Source: a virus. From it: a stretch of DNA of 64,000 nt. Both the position numbers and the translations under genes were made by a program. The number at the start of each line of letters is the position of its first letter. Position 1 is the stretch's first letter. A model generated the notes under the pieces. That model was not told the DNA's origin. It saw nothing but the letters and a program-made list of their open reading frames with translations, and searched no databases. This document shows, in pieces, positions 14,370 to 22,527 of this stretch. The stretch is from the IMG/VR virus record IMGVR_UViG_3300044858_004394, positions 1 to 64,000 of that record; one strand, 5' to 3'.

Positions 14370-16018
14370 CACAGCACCTCCAGCGAATTGATCGGGCGTC
14401 CGGCGCGGCCCTCCGCGACGACGAACAGGCGGCGGCGGGCGCGGGTGACCGCGACGTACGCGATGCGGCGTTCTTCGTCGGCCTGATCCGGGTTCTCCAT
14501 TGCCGTCGCACACCGCTGCCCGACTGTCGTCAGGAAGGCCACGTTGTCGGCCTCGGCGCCCTTCACGGAATGAACCGTGCCGACGCGAATCCGCGGCTCC
14601 GATGTGACCTTGGCCCCGTGCTTCATCGCCTGTCGGCGGTACTGCGATCCCTTGTCAACCAGTCCGCACCACGCGCCGGTCCTGATCGCCTCGATCAGCG
14701 GCGGCTCGGCGCCGACGTTCCTCAGGTCCGACAGAAAGATCGTGTCCCACTTCTCTGCGGATTCCTTGCCCCACTTCGTCTTCACGCCGCGAGACAGCAT
14801 CTTCTCCTTCTGCCGGTTCGTGACGGGAAGAAGCGACACGGCGTGCGCCCACTGCCTCCCGGTGATCGGTTCGTCCTTCTCAAGCGCGAAGAGCGCCGCG
14901 AGTCCCTCGCCGCGGTTCGTCGCACCGTCGTGGCTCTTCACCCAGCGGCACGGGGTCGCGTGCGACTGGAGGGCGCCGAACAGCCGCACCGCCTGATAGT
15001 TCGTCCGCGCGATGAACAGCCAGTCTTCGTCAGGCTTGGCGATGCTGATGGGATGCTCGATATCAGATGTCTCGATAACCTCGCCTTCGTGATCCGCGGG
15101 GGCGATCCCGCGGTCGAAGTAGCCGCGGGTGAGCCGCTTCAGACATCGCTCCCCAAGCTCAAGGATCGGCTTCGGGCAGCGGTATGACTTCGGCATCGTC
15201 CTTTCTTTGGCGGCGGGCCAGCCGAGAAAGCACTCGGCGCTAGAGCCTGCGAATCCGTAGATGCTTTGAAACGGGTCGCCAACCACGTAGCACCACCGCA
15301 CGCTCGGCGCACTGACGAGCCGCTTGCAGACGGCGTCCAACAGGGGAGACGCGTCCTGTTGCTCGTCGAAGAGCCACGCCGCCACCTCTGGCAGGAAGCC
15401 TCGCGGAGCCGTCGATCCGACGCCGTCCAGAGGGGAGAAGTAGACGCCGGCGAACTGCGCGAGCATGTCGGTGAAGTCGAGGCGGTCGTCGAGCCGCTTC
15501 TTCATTTCGTATTGTTCGACCACCCGAACAATCGCTGCATAGTCCGGCACCTCGTCATCGATCTGGCGGAGCTTGCGCACGACCTCCGCGAGAGGCAGCA
15601 TGGAGGCGCGGCTGAAGTTCCATGCGTTGATGGAGCCGGCGACCACGGGGTCGCCGATGAACCTGTGCCGGCCGGACTCGTCGTCGATCTCCGTGGACAG
15701 CCGGACGCCGAGGGCGTTGCTGATCCACTCGCGGTCTTTTTCCGTGTCGCCGATCAGTTGACCGGGAGCGACATCAAGGCACCGCTTGCAGGTGGAGTGA
15801 ATTGTCCGAAACCAGCCGTCTTTTTCAAGCAGGGCGGGCGACACGCCCCACGCCGTTGAGACGCGACCGACCGCCTCGGCGCGGGCCGCTCTGGTAAACG
15901 AGGCAAAGCCGAGATTCAGGGGGTTATGGTCAAGCTGCGGAAGAGCGGCCTCCATCGTGCGCTGGAGTTCGGTCGTCTTTCCGGTCCCGGCCCCCCCTAT
16001 CAAGCGGGCGATCTTCAT
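14369..16018 (-). CDS. UvrD/PcrA-like superfamily 1 DNA helicase
   Basis: The 549-residue product starts MKIARLIGGAGTGKTT at 16018. The superfamily 1 motifs appear in order: Walker A GGAGTGKTT (residues 8-16), motif II DEQQDAS, motif III GDPFQSIYGFAGS, motif IV SYRCPKPILELG, motif V GTVHSVKGAEADNVAFL and motif VI YVAVTRARRRLFVV. It is shorter than UvrD and lacks parts of the 1B/2B accessory regions. It should unwind DNA in replication or recombination. Confidence 0.92.
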   Translation of the reverse strand: MKIARLIGGAGTGKTTELQRTMEAALPQLDHNPLNLGFASFTRAARAEAVGRVSTAWGVSPALLEKDGWFRTIHSTCKRCLDVAPGQLIGDTEKDREWISNALGVRLSTEIDDESGRHRFIGDPVVAGSINAWNFSRASMLPLAEVVRKLRQIDDEVPDYAAIVRVVEQYEMKKRLDDRLDFTDMLAQFAGVYFSPLDGVGSTAPRGFLPEVAAWLFDEQQDASPLLDAVCKRLVSAPSVRWCYVVGDPFQSIYGFAGSSAECFLGWPAAKERTMPKSYRCPKPILELGERCLKRLTRGYFDRGIAPADHEGEVIETSDIEHPISIAKPDEDWLFIARTNYQAVRLFGALQSHATPCRWVKSHDGATNRGEGLAALFALEKDEPITGRQWAHAVSLLPVTNRQKEKMLSRGVKTKWGKESAEKWDTIFLSDLRNVGAEPPLIEAIRTGAWCGLVDKGSQYRRQAMKHGAKVTSEPRIRVGTVHSVKGAEADNVAFLTTVGQRCATAMENPDQADEERRIAYVAVTRARRRLFVVAEGRAGRPINSLEVL

Positions 16019-16179
16019 GTGTTCCCCCCCAAAAGAGCGTAAAAAAAGGAGTCTCCGAGAGAAAAAAGGTCGGCAAAAACCATTTTCGCGGGGGTTTTCG
16101 CGGGCAGCAAAACCCTTACGCGACAAGGACTTACGTCAAATGACGAGAAAACCGACACGTTGCGAAACGATTTCGACAT
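16015..16179 (-). CDS. Possible small ORF upstream of the helicase
   Basis: The frame MSKSFRNVSVFSS... (54 aa) ends with a TGA that overlaps the helicase ATG (ACATGA), as real neighbours do here. The 175-bp stretch is unusually AT-rich, with repeated ttttcgcggg (about 16083-16108) and homopolymer runs, and there is no clear Shine-Dalgarno. It could equally be a regulatory leader for the helicase. Confidence 0.35.
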   Translation of the reverse strand: MSKSFRNVSVFSSFDVSPCRVRVLLPAKTPAKMVFADLFSLGDSFFYALLGGNT

Positions 16180-16192
16180 GATTTTTTTTCGC

Positions 16193-17932
16193 CTATACAA
16201 CGGGATTGTCGGCAAGGTCCGTTCGTTCGGTGGCCGCCATCTCCTCCAGTGCCGCGAACTCCCGCTTGCTCCAGACCACGTAGCTCTTGCGGCTGCCGCC
16301 GATGTGGCGGTACTCGCGGTGGTGAAAGTCCCTGACCGCCCCGAGCCGGGCCAGCAGTCGCCGCTTCAATGCGAGCTTCTCGCCCTCCATGATCCGGTGC
16401 TGCCGCTCGATGTCCTCCCAGACGCGGCCCCACGCGAACCAGAGCGTTCCGTCCGCTCGCCAGCTTGCCCGGCCCGTCGGGTCCGGAACGTCGTCGTCGG
16501 ACGGCTGCGATGCCTGTGAGAGGCGGTCATAGAGCCACGTGGCGAGCAGGACGTAGCGGAGGCTCGACGCCCCCGGCTGCTCGTGTGACGGATTGTCCAA
16601 GAGCTTGGCCTTCACCCCCCGAGCCGTGTGTGACTTGGCGGGCTTGCCGTCCGGGCCGCGGGTATCGACCACCTTGTACCCGCCGTCCCAGATGCGCCTC
16701 CACCGCTTCGGCTCGTCGTCCAGCATGATCGTGCCGGTCGCCGCCAGCACAGCGGCGGCGGTCTTCGGGGCCGAGCGGAACTGATCCACCGTGAGCGAGA
16801 CGTTTCCGGTGCCGTCGGCGGTGTGCGGTCTCCACGCCGGCACGTGCAGCCGGTACTCCAGCGGGTCCGAATGCACGACCGTCAGTTGCCATTCGCCCGG
16901 CCCCCATTCCGGCTCGCTTCCGGATTCAGGGACCAGCGGTGCGAAGGACAACCCGATCTCCGTGAACACCCGCTGCCACCCCTGAGTCGGCATCGCGGCG
17001 CCGCTTGGCCGCGAAGTCTGCGTACTCACCGCATGCGTTGCCGCGGCGTCGATGGCAGAGCGTTCGTCCACGCCCGCAGCGCGGCTCTTTCGCACGAACG
17101 CGATGGCCGAGCGGTAGACGGCGACGACCTCTCCGTCCTCCATCGGAGGCTTGCACTGGACGATGTTGACCGCCCGCAGCTTCAGGAGCAGGTCTTGCTG
17201 CTCTCGCTCATCGTCGAGGTTCGGCCCGCAGCGGAAGGCTTCGGCGACCGCGAACCTGTGGAGTTCGTTGTTTCGCTCCCCGAGCTTCAACGGCCTGTGC
17301 AGCACCTCGCGGGCGGGCGACTTCGCCATGCTCACCGGCATCTGCCCGGTGCCGTCGTCGTTCCACAGAAGCGTGACAAGCTTCTCCGGAAGCGGCGCAA
17401 GCTCCACATCGTCGGGAGAGAGTCCCGGCAACCATTCGTAGAGAACCCCGGTGTGGTGCCGGCTTGGCGGCAGCACCGACTGCGCGGCCTTGCCGCCGTT
17501 ACCGATGCGAACCTCGATCCCGAGCGGCTTGCGAACCTGCGCCGTCGGAAGCCCGTCGTCCCATTTGAAGAGCCGGTGCGGCCCGCGCCCCGCCCGGTAG
17601 GTGGGCGTGTAGATTTCGCCAAGGCCGAGGCTCTGCCACGCTGCCGCAGCCTCCTCGCCGTCCAGTTCAACGTCCACGATCCCGCTGGCCGGTCCGAGCA
17701 GGATGCCGATGTTCACCGGCTTCTCTGTGTCGAACCACGAGATGATCGTGTCTTCGTCGCTCGTCGCGGACAGGTGCCATCCGTTTCCGCCGCTGGGATG
17801 CTTCCCCGGAGTGCCGCAGTCTCGGCCCTTCCAGCATGTGCAGGCCGCTGAATCCTGCACGCCGTAGAGCGGAACCAGCTTCCAGCCACGCGCCGCGTAA
17901 GAGAGCGCCATGTCTGCCGGTGTGTGACCCAT
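16193..17932 (-). CDS. Bifunctional primase-polymerase (Prim-Pol) domain protein
   Basis: The 579-residue product begins with the Prim-Pol domain: MALSYAARGWKLVPLYG, the metal-binding VDVELDG (about residues 91-97), EVRIGNGG, and the SVLPPSRH motif corresponding to the S-x-H strand. A Cys/His set (CTCWKGRDC) at residues 32-40 may bind zinc. The C-terminal half lacks a Walker A motif. It probably makes primers for phage replication together with the helicases of this operon. Confidence 0.88.
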   Translation of the reverse strand: MGHTPADMALSYAARGWKLVPLYGVQDSAACTCWKGRDCGTPGKHPSGGNGWHLSATSDEDTIISWFDTEKPVNIGILLGPASGIVDVELDGEEAAAAWQSLGLGEIYTPTYRAGRGPHRLFKWDDGLPTAQVRKPLGIEVRIGNGGKAAQSVLPPSRHHTGVLYEWLPGLSPDDVELAPLPEKLVTLLWNDDGTGQMPVSMAKSPAREVLHRPLKLGERNNELHRFAVAEAFRCGPNLDDEREQQDLLLKLRAVNIVQCKPPMEDGEVVAVYRSAIAFVRKSRAAGVDERSAIDAAATHAVSTQTSRPSGAAMPTQGWQRVFTEIGLSFAPLVPESGSEPEWGPGEWQLTVVHSDPLEYRLHVPAWRPHTADGTGNVSLTVDQFRSAPKTAAAVLAATGTIMLDDEPKRWRRIWDGGYKVVDTRGPDGKPAKSHTARGVKAKLLDNPSHEQPGASSLRYVLLATWLYDRLSQASQPSDDDVPDPTGRASWRADGTLWFAWGRVWEDIERQHRIMEGEKLALKRRLLARLGAVRDFHHREYRHIGGSRKSYVVWSKREFAALEEMAATERTDLADNPVV

Positions 17933-17954
17933 CGCAACCTCCGTGTATTAGGGA

Positions 17955-17987
17955 GCCGGCCCGCCGCGAACCCCGCGGCGGGCCGGC
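17955..17987. terminator. GC-rich hairpin (14-bp stem)
   Basis: Perfect arms gccggcccgccgcg and cgcggcgggccggc flank a 5-nt loop between the Prim-Pol gene and the small exported protein gene. In the minus direction it lies just after the stop at 17995 and probably terminates or attenuates transcription of that gene. No U-tract follows. Confidence 0.65.
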
Positions 17988-17994
17988 ATAAACA

Positions 17995-18150
17995 TCACCG
18001 CTTCGGACGCGGACGCTTGCCCGGCCGGCAGACCCCTCCGGGGCAACCGCCCCGCTCGACAGAGGACACCGAAGTCTCCTCCTCCGTGTTGTGGTCACCG
18101 AACGAAACCGGCGCACAGCACAGGGCAACCAACAGCGCGATCCATCGCAT
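17995..18150 (-). CDS. Small secreted protein with Cys pair and basic tail
   Basis: This 51-residue frame has a good ribbon of evidence: an AAAGGAGTG site before the ATG, a signal peptide MRWIALLVALCCAPVSFG, and an acidic stretch NTEEETSV. A C-terminal GGCPGGVCRPGKRPRPKR with two cysteines follows. It is placed alone between two strong hairpins (17955-17987 and 18188-18220), so it is a separate transcription unit or is tightly insulated. The function is unknown; an exported peptide acting on the envelope is possible. Confidence 0.65.
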   Translation of the reverse strand: MRWIALLVALCCAPVSFGDHNTEEETSVSSVERGGCPGGVCRPGKRPRPKR

Positions 18151-18187
18151 CGAACACACTCCTTTCAAAAAGAAACCACCAAGAAAT

Positions 18188-18220
18188 GCCCCGGCACCGA
18201 GTCCGACTCAGTGCCGGGGC
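18188..18220 (-). terminator. Intrinsic terminator (16-bp stem)
   Basis: The arms gccccggcaccgagtc and gactcagtgccggggc give a nearly perfect 16-bp stem. On the minus strand a T-rich stretch (ATTTCTTGG...TTTCTTTTT) follows. It lies 20 bases after the stop of the 18242-19006 gene and is the best rho-independent terminator in the window. Confidence 0.8.
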
Positions 18221-18241
18221 GAACGACGAGTCGTTCCGTGA

Positions 18242-19006
18242 CTACTCCGCATCCTGCGAAACGTCGATTTGAGTCACGACGCGGGAGAGCGGCGTCGTGT
18301 AGAGCCTCTTGACGATCTCGCCTTCCTCGCGGCTGATCGTGCCGAGCAGCTTCGGCGTGATCTGCGAGTAGGGCTGACCGCCGGCGTTCTCGACCTTGTT
18401 GAGCCCGAGGCTCACGACCGCACGGTAGTGCGGAACCGGAAGCCTCTTGACGAACGAGGTGACGGACGAGAGCGACCCGACGCCAGCCGAGACGAGCAGC
18501 GGCCACGCCTCGTCTTCGCGCAGGATCGCGAGAAGCCTCGACTCCTTGCACCTCTTCCCGCGTCCGCTGGCGCTCGTGCCGAACTGGTTGTAGGGCAACC
18601 TCTGCCAGTCATAGGTGCGGTCACCCGTCCGGCAGCTTTCCAGAACGTCGGCGTCCAAATCGCCGATGTCGTCGTTCACCCTCACGGCGTTCATCAGGTC
18701 ATACGTCACCAACACCGGCTGAGACTTCCCCTGCGGGGATTCGCTGCCCCAGAGCGTGCCGCGAACGAGATACCCGACGAGAATCCCGTCGAGAGTCTTC
18801 GCGGTCTGCTCGTTGTTGCCGGCGTCCTGCCACGCCCACACCTTCGCCCCGCCGGCCGGCGTCGGCACGCGGGGAAGGTCGGCTGCGGACAGCGACTCCC
18901 CCGGACCGAGATTTGCCATGAGGGCTTCGCGGATATCGCTGTCGGGGCGGAGCGCGAGCCACTTGCTGCCCTCGGCGCCGGTGATCAATTCGCCTGTCGG
19001 AGTCAT
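18242..19006 (-). CDS. Conserved-looking phage protein in the replication operon, unknown function
   Basis: The 254-residue product starts at 19006 after ACGAAAGGACTC. Visible segments are GTLWGSESPQGKSQPVLV, LPYNQFGTSASGRGKRC (about residue 142) and a long C-terminal alpha-beta region. There is no catalytic motif. The position between the SNF2 helicase and the Prim-Pol gene suggests a DNA-binding or replication accessory role such as a single-strand-binding or annealing protein, but this is inference. Confidence 0.65.
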   Translation of the reverse strand: MTPTGELITGAEGSKWLALRPDSDIREALMANLGPGESLSAADLPRVPTPAGGAKVWAWQDAGNNEQTAKTLDGILVGYLVRGTLWGSESPQGKSQPVLVTYDLMNAVRVNDDIGDLDADVLESCRTGDRTYDWQRLPYNQFGTSASGRGKRCKESRLLAILREDEAWPLLVSAGVGSLSSVTSFVKRLPVPHYRAVVSLGLNKVENAGGQPYSQITPKLLGTISREEGEIVKRLYTTPLSRVVTQIDVSQDAE

Positions 19007-19046
19007 GCCAGAGTCCTTTCGTAGAGAAATCCTTGTAACCAAACAA

Positions 19047-19523
19047 TCAACCCAGCGTGAGGCGCGACAAGCGCATCTCGCGGTACTCACTGATCAGTCC
19101 ATCGAACTTCGTCCCTGCGGCGAGCGAGTCGGCAGTGTCGCCTCCCTCTCGCTTGCGGCGGTCGGCGAGCCACGACTTGAGGCTCGATGTGTTCACGGTG
19201 ACGTAGTCGTCAAGCCCTTCGGCTCGCGCGGCTTCGACCACCTTGTCGCGGTTGTCGCTGGGGATGCTGACCGCGAAAAACTCGCGGACTCCCCACGACT
19301 TGCCGGCCGCACGGACGCGGTCCAGACCGCTTGCGGCGATGGCTTCGACGGCCATCGGCTCCAGTTCGGCGATCTGCTTGCCAATCGACTTTGCCTCGCG
19401 GTCGAGGCGGTCCTTCTCGGCGTACAGTTCGCTGATCCGCTCCAGCACTTTGAGCAGGTGCTGCGCATCCGCCTGCGGCTCGTTGGCCGCTGGATCGGCA
19501 AGAATCGCTTCTGCTTCACTCAT
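19047..19523 (-). CDS. Coiled-coil protein, possibly Gam-like
   Basis: The 158-residue product starts at 19523 (AGGAAAGG site). A long heptad-rich helix (LLKVLERISELYAEKDRLDREAKS cut at residues 24-50) is followed by a small alpha-beta domain including SWGVREFFAVSIPS. Long paired helices with a small domain resemble host-nuclease-inhibitor Gam proteins, but there is no decisive motif. The stop codon begins the recurring TGATTGTTYGG element. Confidence 0.55.
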   Translation of the reverse strand: MSEAEAILADPAANEPQADAQHLLKVLERISELYAEKDRLDREAKSIGKQIAELEPMAVEAIAASGLDRVRAAGKSWGVREFFAVSIPSDNRDKVVEAARAEGLDDYVTVNTSSLKSWLADRRKREGGDTADSLAAGTKFDGLISEYREMRLSRLTLG

Positions 19524-19960
19524 GTCCCGCATCCTTTCCTAAGAGTTTCAATCGCATCCGCCGCCTCAGCGCAGACATCGACGGCGCGGCGGCACCATCC
19601 GTCGTGTCCATCGTCCGGAAGATTCCGGACGACATCGATCAGCTTGTGGAGCAGGTCGTCGATCTTGTGAGCAAGCGCTGCCTTGGCCTTCACGACCGCC
19701 CGCATCGAACCCCACTCCGTCATGTCCGGGTGCTGCGACTTCCAGAACGCCGCGATGGCCCAACTCACCTTGAACACGGCGTCTGGTTCGTTCGCGTAGA
19801 CGAGAACGAAGTGGTCCGAACACACGGTCTTGTAGCAGTCGTGCCCGTCGAAGTGACCGCAATACAGAAGGTCGTCTTTGCGCCATCCGAGCGTCGCGGG
19901 ATGCTGAAAGCTTCTGGCATCCGGGTCGTCCTTGGTCGTCATTGTCGGGAAGGCGATCAC
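19520..19960 (-). CDS. Hypothetical protein, 146 aa
   Basis: The product has an N-terminal half with paired Cys/His residues (LLYCGHFDGHDCYKTVCSDHF, about residues 32-52) that could bind a metal. The helical C-terminus also ends in cysteines. It overlaps the SNF2 helicase stop by four bases and the next gene by four, so it is part of the same translation-coupled run. No family was recognised. Confidence 0.6.
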   Translation of the reverse strand: MIAFPTMTTKDDPDARSFQHPATLGWRKDDLLYCGHFDGHDCYKTVCSDHFVLVYANEPDAVFKVSWAIAAFWKSQHPDMTEWGSMRAVVKAKAALAHKIDDLLHKLIDVVRNLPDDGHDGWCRRAVDVCAEAADAIETLRKGCGT

Positions 19961-21333
19961 GCCACACGCTCCTTTCTTGGCGAGAGCTTCGACAGCACCG
20001 CCTCGACAACGTCGCGCCGGTCGCGGAGTGCGGCGTAGACCTGTTCGTCAACCGTGCCGCGGCAGACGAGGTGGTAGTAGCGCACGCAACGCGTCTGCCC
20101 CGGCCGACGCAGGCGAGCGAGCGATTGCACGTAGTCGCCGAGCGAGTATCCGAGCGAGTAGTAGACGGCGTACGCGGCCCGTGAGCAGTCGATGCCGACG
20201 CCGCCAGACTGCATTTGCACGCCGAGGATAACGGCATCTCCGTTCTGCCATCGCTCCAAGTCCTTGCGGTTTCCGCTGACTTCCGCGTACTCCCGTCCGA
20301 GTTCTCTGGCTGCGGCGGCAACGTCATCCAAGTCGCTGCGAAACCTGCAAAAAACGACGACCGGCTCCGTCGCGTGCAGGTCTTCCAGACGGTCTTGCAG
20401 CATGAGCCGCTTGGCCGGCGTGCCGTCGATGGCGCGGACGCCGACCTCGCCGTCGATCCGTGCGTAGCCGCCGGTGGCCTGCGCGAGACGCAGGAGCTTC
20501 GTGAGCGCGTTCGCCGCCGTCACCGTGCCGGCTTCGATGTCGGCCGTCATCTCGCGCTCAAGATCGCGGTAGAACCGCATCGTCTTCGGCGAAAGCTCGA
20601 CCTCCACCGTCTCGTGGAGCGCGTCCGGCAGGTCAAGCACTTCGTCCGCGGTGACTCGCCACGAGTTCGCATCGAGCTTGGCCGTGAGTTCGTCCTGACG
20701 CTTCCAAGAGGTGACCTTCGACGGAAACATCGGGTGGCAGTTCGCGTACCTCGCCCGCATGGCGGGGTAGCTTGGGCCGAAGATGCTTTGATCGAGGAAC
20801 CGCATCTGACCGAAGAGGTCGAGGGGAGAATGCGGCATCGGCGTGCCCGTGAGGCACAGTCTCTTGGCCCGCGGGTGCTTCTGCGCGAGCTTCGCCAGAT
20901 ACTTGCTGGAGGTTCCGTTTGGGCTTTTGATCCGATGGCTCTCGTCCAGCACGATGGACGACCAGTCGATCTTCTCGACCACCGCCGCGAGCGACTTCCG
21001 CCAGACCGATTCGTAGTTCACGGTCACGATGAGCGGCCGACCAGCCGCGGCGAGAACAGCCCGCGAAAGGCGTTCGGCCCGTGACTCCGACGAACCCGAG
21101 GAGATATCGACGTAGTGCATCGGCTTACCGTTGAGTCCGAGGGCGAGGAGCGCCGTGAACGTCTTGCCCGTGCCCATGTCGGCGGCGAGCAGGCCGTAGT
21201 CGCGGCTGTCTGCCCACGCGGCAGCGGCTGACTGGTGCGTCCACGGGGAAAGCTCACCGCGGGATGCCATGCCGATGATCCTGCCCCACGCCGGCGCGAC
21301 CGCCTGCGGACAGACGACAAGTGTGGCGCTCAT
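19957..21333 (-). CDS. SNF2-family DNA helicase/translocase
   Basis: The 458-residue product contains the superfamily 2 motifs: Walker A ADMGTGKTF (about residues 51-59), motif II IVLDESHRI, motif III LTGTPMPHSPLDLFGQM, motif V GVGIDCSRAAYAVYYS and motif VI QSLARLRRPGQT. It is the compact SNF2 form common in phages. It probably remodels protein-DNA complexes or supports replication and recombination. The C-terminus overlaps the next gene. Confidence 0.92.
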   Translation of the reverse strand: MSATLVVCPQAVAPAWGRIIGMASRGELSPWTHQSAAAAWADSRDYGLLAADMGTGKTFTALLALGLNGKPMHYVDISSGSSESRAERLSRAVLAAAGRPLIVTVNYESVWRKSLAAVVEKIDWSSIVLDESHRIKSPNGTSSKYLAKLAQKHPRAKRLCLTGTPMPHSPLDLFGQMRFLDQSIFGPSYPAMRARYANCHPMFPSKVTSWKRQDELTAKLDANSWRVTADEVLDLPDALHETVEVELSPKTMRFYRDLEREMTADIEAGTVTAANALTKLLRLAQATGGYARIDGEVGVRAIDGTPAKRLMLQDRLEDLHATEPVVVFCRFRSDLDDVAAAARELGREYAEVSGNRKDLERWQNGDAVILGVQMQSGGVGIDCSRAAYAVYYSLGYSLGDYVQSLARLRRPGQTRCVRYYHLVCRGTVDEQVYAALRDRRDVVEAVLSKLSPRKERVA

Positions 21334-21620
21334 GCGGTGGCCTCCGCCGTGCCGTTGAGAACCTTGGCCCGCAGGCCGTCGATCTGCGTCCGCAGGGTGG
21401 CGATGCGACCGTGCAGAATCTGCGCTGCGTCACTCATGGCCTCCTCGGCGCTGCCGCGCCACTGGCCGTCGTCCGGCACGTAGAAGGAGGAGAACTGGCA
21501 GACCAGTTCGCGGCCGTCGTCATCGACCAAGCCAGACAGGACGCCCGTCTTCACGCGAACCGTGAACCCGCTGCCGCCCCAGTTGTCGGCGACCTCGACT
21601 CTGAAAACTTGCCTGTCCAT
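21330..21620 (-). CDS. First gene of the leftward early operon, unknown function
   Basis: The 96-residue product starts at 21620 after ACGAAAGGACTC. The N-terminal half is beta-rich (FRVEVADNWGGSGFTVRVKTG) and the C-terminal half is a helix (LHGRIATLRTQIDGLRAKV). It is the promoter-proximal gene of the replication operon driven from about 21690. Early phage genes at this place often control host functions; nothing more specific is visible. Confidence 0.6.
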   Translation of the reverse strand: MDRQVFRVEVADNWGGSGFTVRVKTGVLSGLVDDDGRELVCQFSSFYVPDDGQWRGSAEEAMSDAAQILHGRIATLRTQIDGLRAKVLNGTAEATA

Positions 21621-21672
21621 GCCACGAGTCCTTTCGTGCGTTGAGAGGTCGGGAACCCGAACAATCGACTTG

Positions 21673-21711
21673 CGATTGGCGAACGATATGCCTTTCTTTC
21701 CGATTGGTCAA
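21673..21711 (-). promoter_or_regulatory. Sigma70-like promoter with direct-repeat operator
   Basis: On the minus strand TTGACC (21706-21711) and TATCGT (21683-21688) are separated by 17 bases. This gives a good leftward promoter for the replication operon starting at 21620. The plus strand shows two CGATTGG copies (21673-21679 and 21701-21707) that flank the -10 and touch the -35. They are a plausible repressor operator for the lysis-lysogeny switch. Confidence 0.65.
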
Positions 21712-21762
21712 TAGACCGGTTTATGGGGCGAGAAACGCCCGGAAAAAGAGGGGGGAAGCCCG

Positions 21763-21999
21763 TCAGGACTTTTTGTTCCGCCCCTTGCCGGCGGCAATCC
21801 ACGCGGGATTGCCCGAGGTCCGATGGATGAGCGGCTCAATGGCCGACAGGTCTTGCTCCGCGAGGGCGACGATCCGCGTGCCGTCGGCGACGATTCCCAC
21901 GCCTTTCGACTTCGCGACTCGCCGGACAGTTGGGATGGAGCAGCCCAACCGTCGCGCCGCCGCTGTCATCGTCAGATAAACCACTTTTTGCTCTCTCAC
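21763..21999 (-). CDS. Helix-turn-helix regulator or excisionase-like protein
   Basis: The 78-residue product has a MerR/excisionase-type helix-turn-helix at residues 10-30 (TMTAAARRLGCSIPTVRR), followed by a short wing and a basic tail GKGRNKKS. It is next to the early promoter and integrase region, so it may be the repressor, a Cro-like protein or Xis. Confidence 0.75.
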   Translation of the reverse strand: MREQKVVYLTMTAAARRLGCSIPTVRRVAKSKGVGIVADGTRIVALAEQDLSAIEPLIHRTSGNPAWIAAGKGRNKKS

Positions 22000-22050
22000 T
22001 GCCGGGACTCCTCACATTCCTACCAGTAGCGGCAAATGAAGGCAACCGGC

Positions 22051-22281
22051 CTAGCCGGCCAGACCCGACCGCCGCCGGCCAGCAGCCGCCGGGTCGCGGG
22101 ACAGGTACGATTTCAAGTTTTTTTCCGCGGAGGCACGGCTGACCGCCCAAGCCCGCCCGGAAAGCCGAAAACCCTCTAAATCGCCCTTTTTTAGGAGCCG
22201 CAGCACCCAAACATCCGTGCAGCCGAGCAGTTCGGCCGCCGCCGGGACGCTGATCCACTCCTCCCGTGGTTGCTTTGGCAC
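22051..22281 (-). CDS. Excisionase-family helix-turn-helix protein
   Basis: The GTG at 22281 has an ideal ribosome-binding site (GGAGGTAGTGCT). The 76-residue product contains ISVPAAAELLGCTDVWV (residues 9-25), a winged helix-turn-helix of the excisionase type, and a basic C-terminus. It is divergent from the integrase across a 246-bp regulatory gap, the classic place for Xis or a lysogeny regulator. Confidence 0.75.
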   Translation of the reverse strand: MPKQPREEWISVPAAAELLGCTDVWVLRLLKKGDLEGFRLSGRAWAVSRASAEKNLKSYLSRDPAAAGRRRSGLAG

Positions 22282-22527
22282 AGCACTACCTCCTACGATT
22301 GATTTGTTCGCAGGCCCCGCCACCTGCGGCAACGGGGGTCCAAAAAAGTGAAATGGCGGGGGTAGGAGTAGACAAAGAGTCAGTAGTGACCAAGCGTGCA
22401 CCGGACAACCGGCACGACCGTCACAACCGGAACCCCGAGTGGTAGCGAGAGGCCCCCAGTTGAAAACGAAGAACCCCCACAAGGAAGCGAGGGTGACCTA
22501 GAGTCCAAAAAGCCGTGAGGTGGCAAA
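22282..22527. promoter_or_regulatory. Divergent regulatory region between HTH gene and integrase; possible attP
   Basis: This 246-bp gap separates a leftward HTH gene from the rightward integrase. It contains repeats of acaaccgg (about 22404 and 22424), short purine/pyrimidine tracts and a ribosome-binding site gaggtggcaaa before the integrase ATG. Integrase arm sites and attP are expected here or beyond the integrase, but no crossover core can be identified without the bacterial site. Confidence 0.45.
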
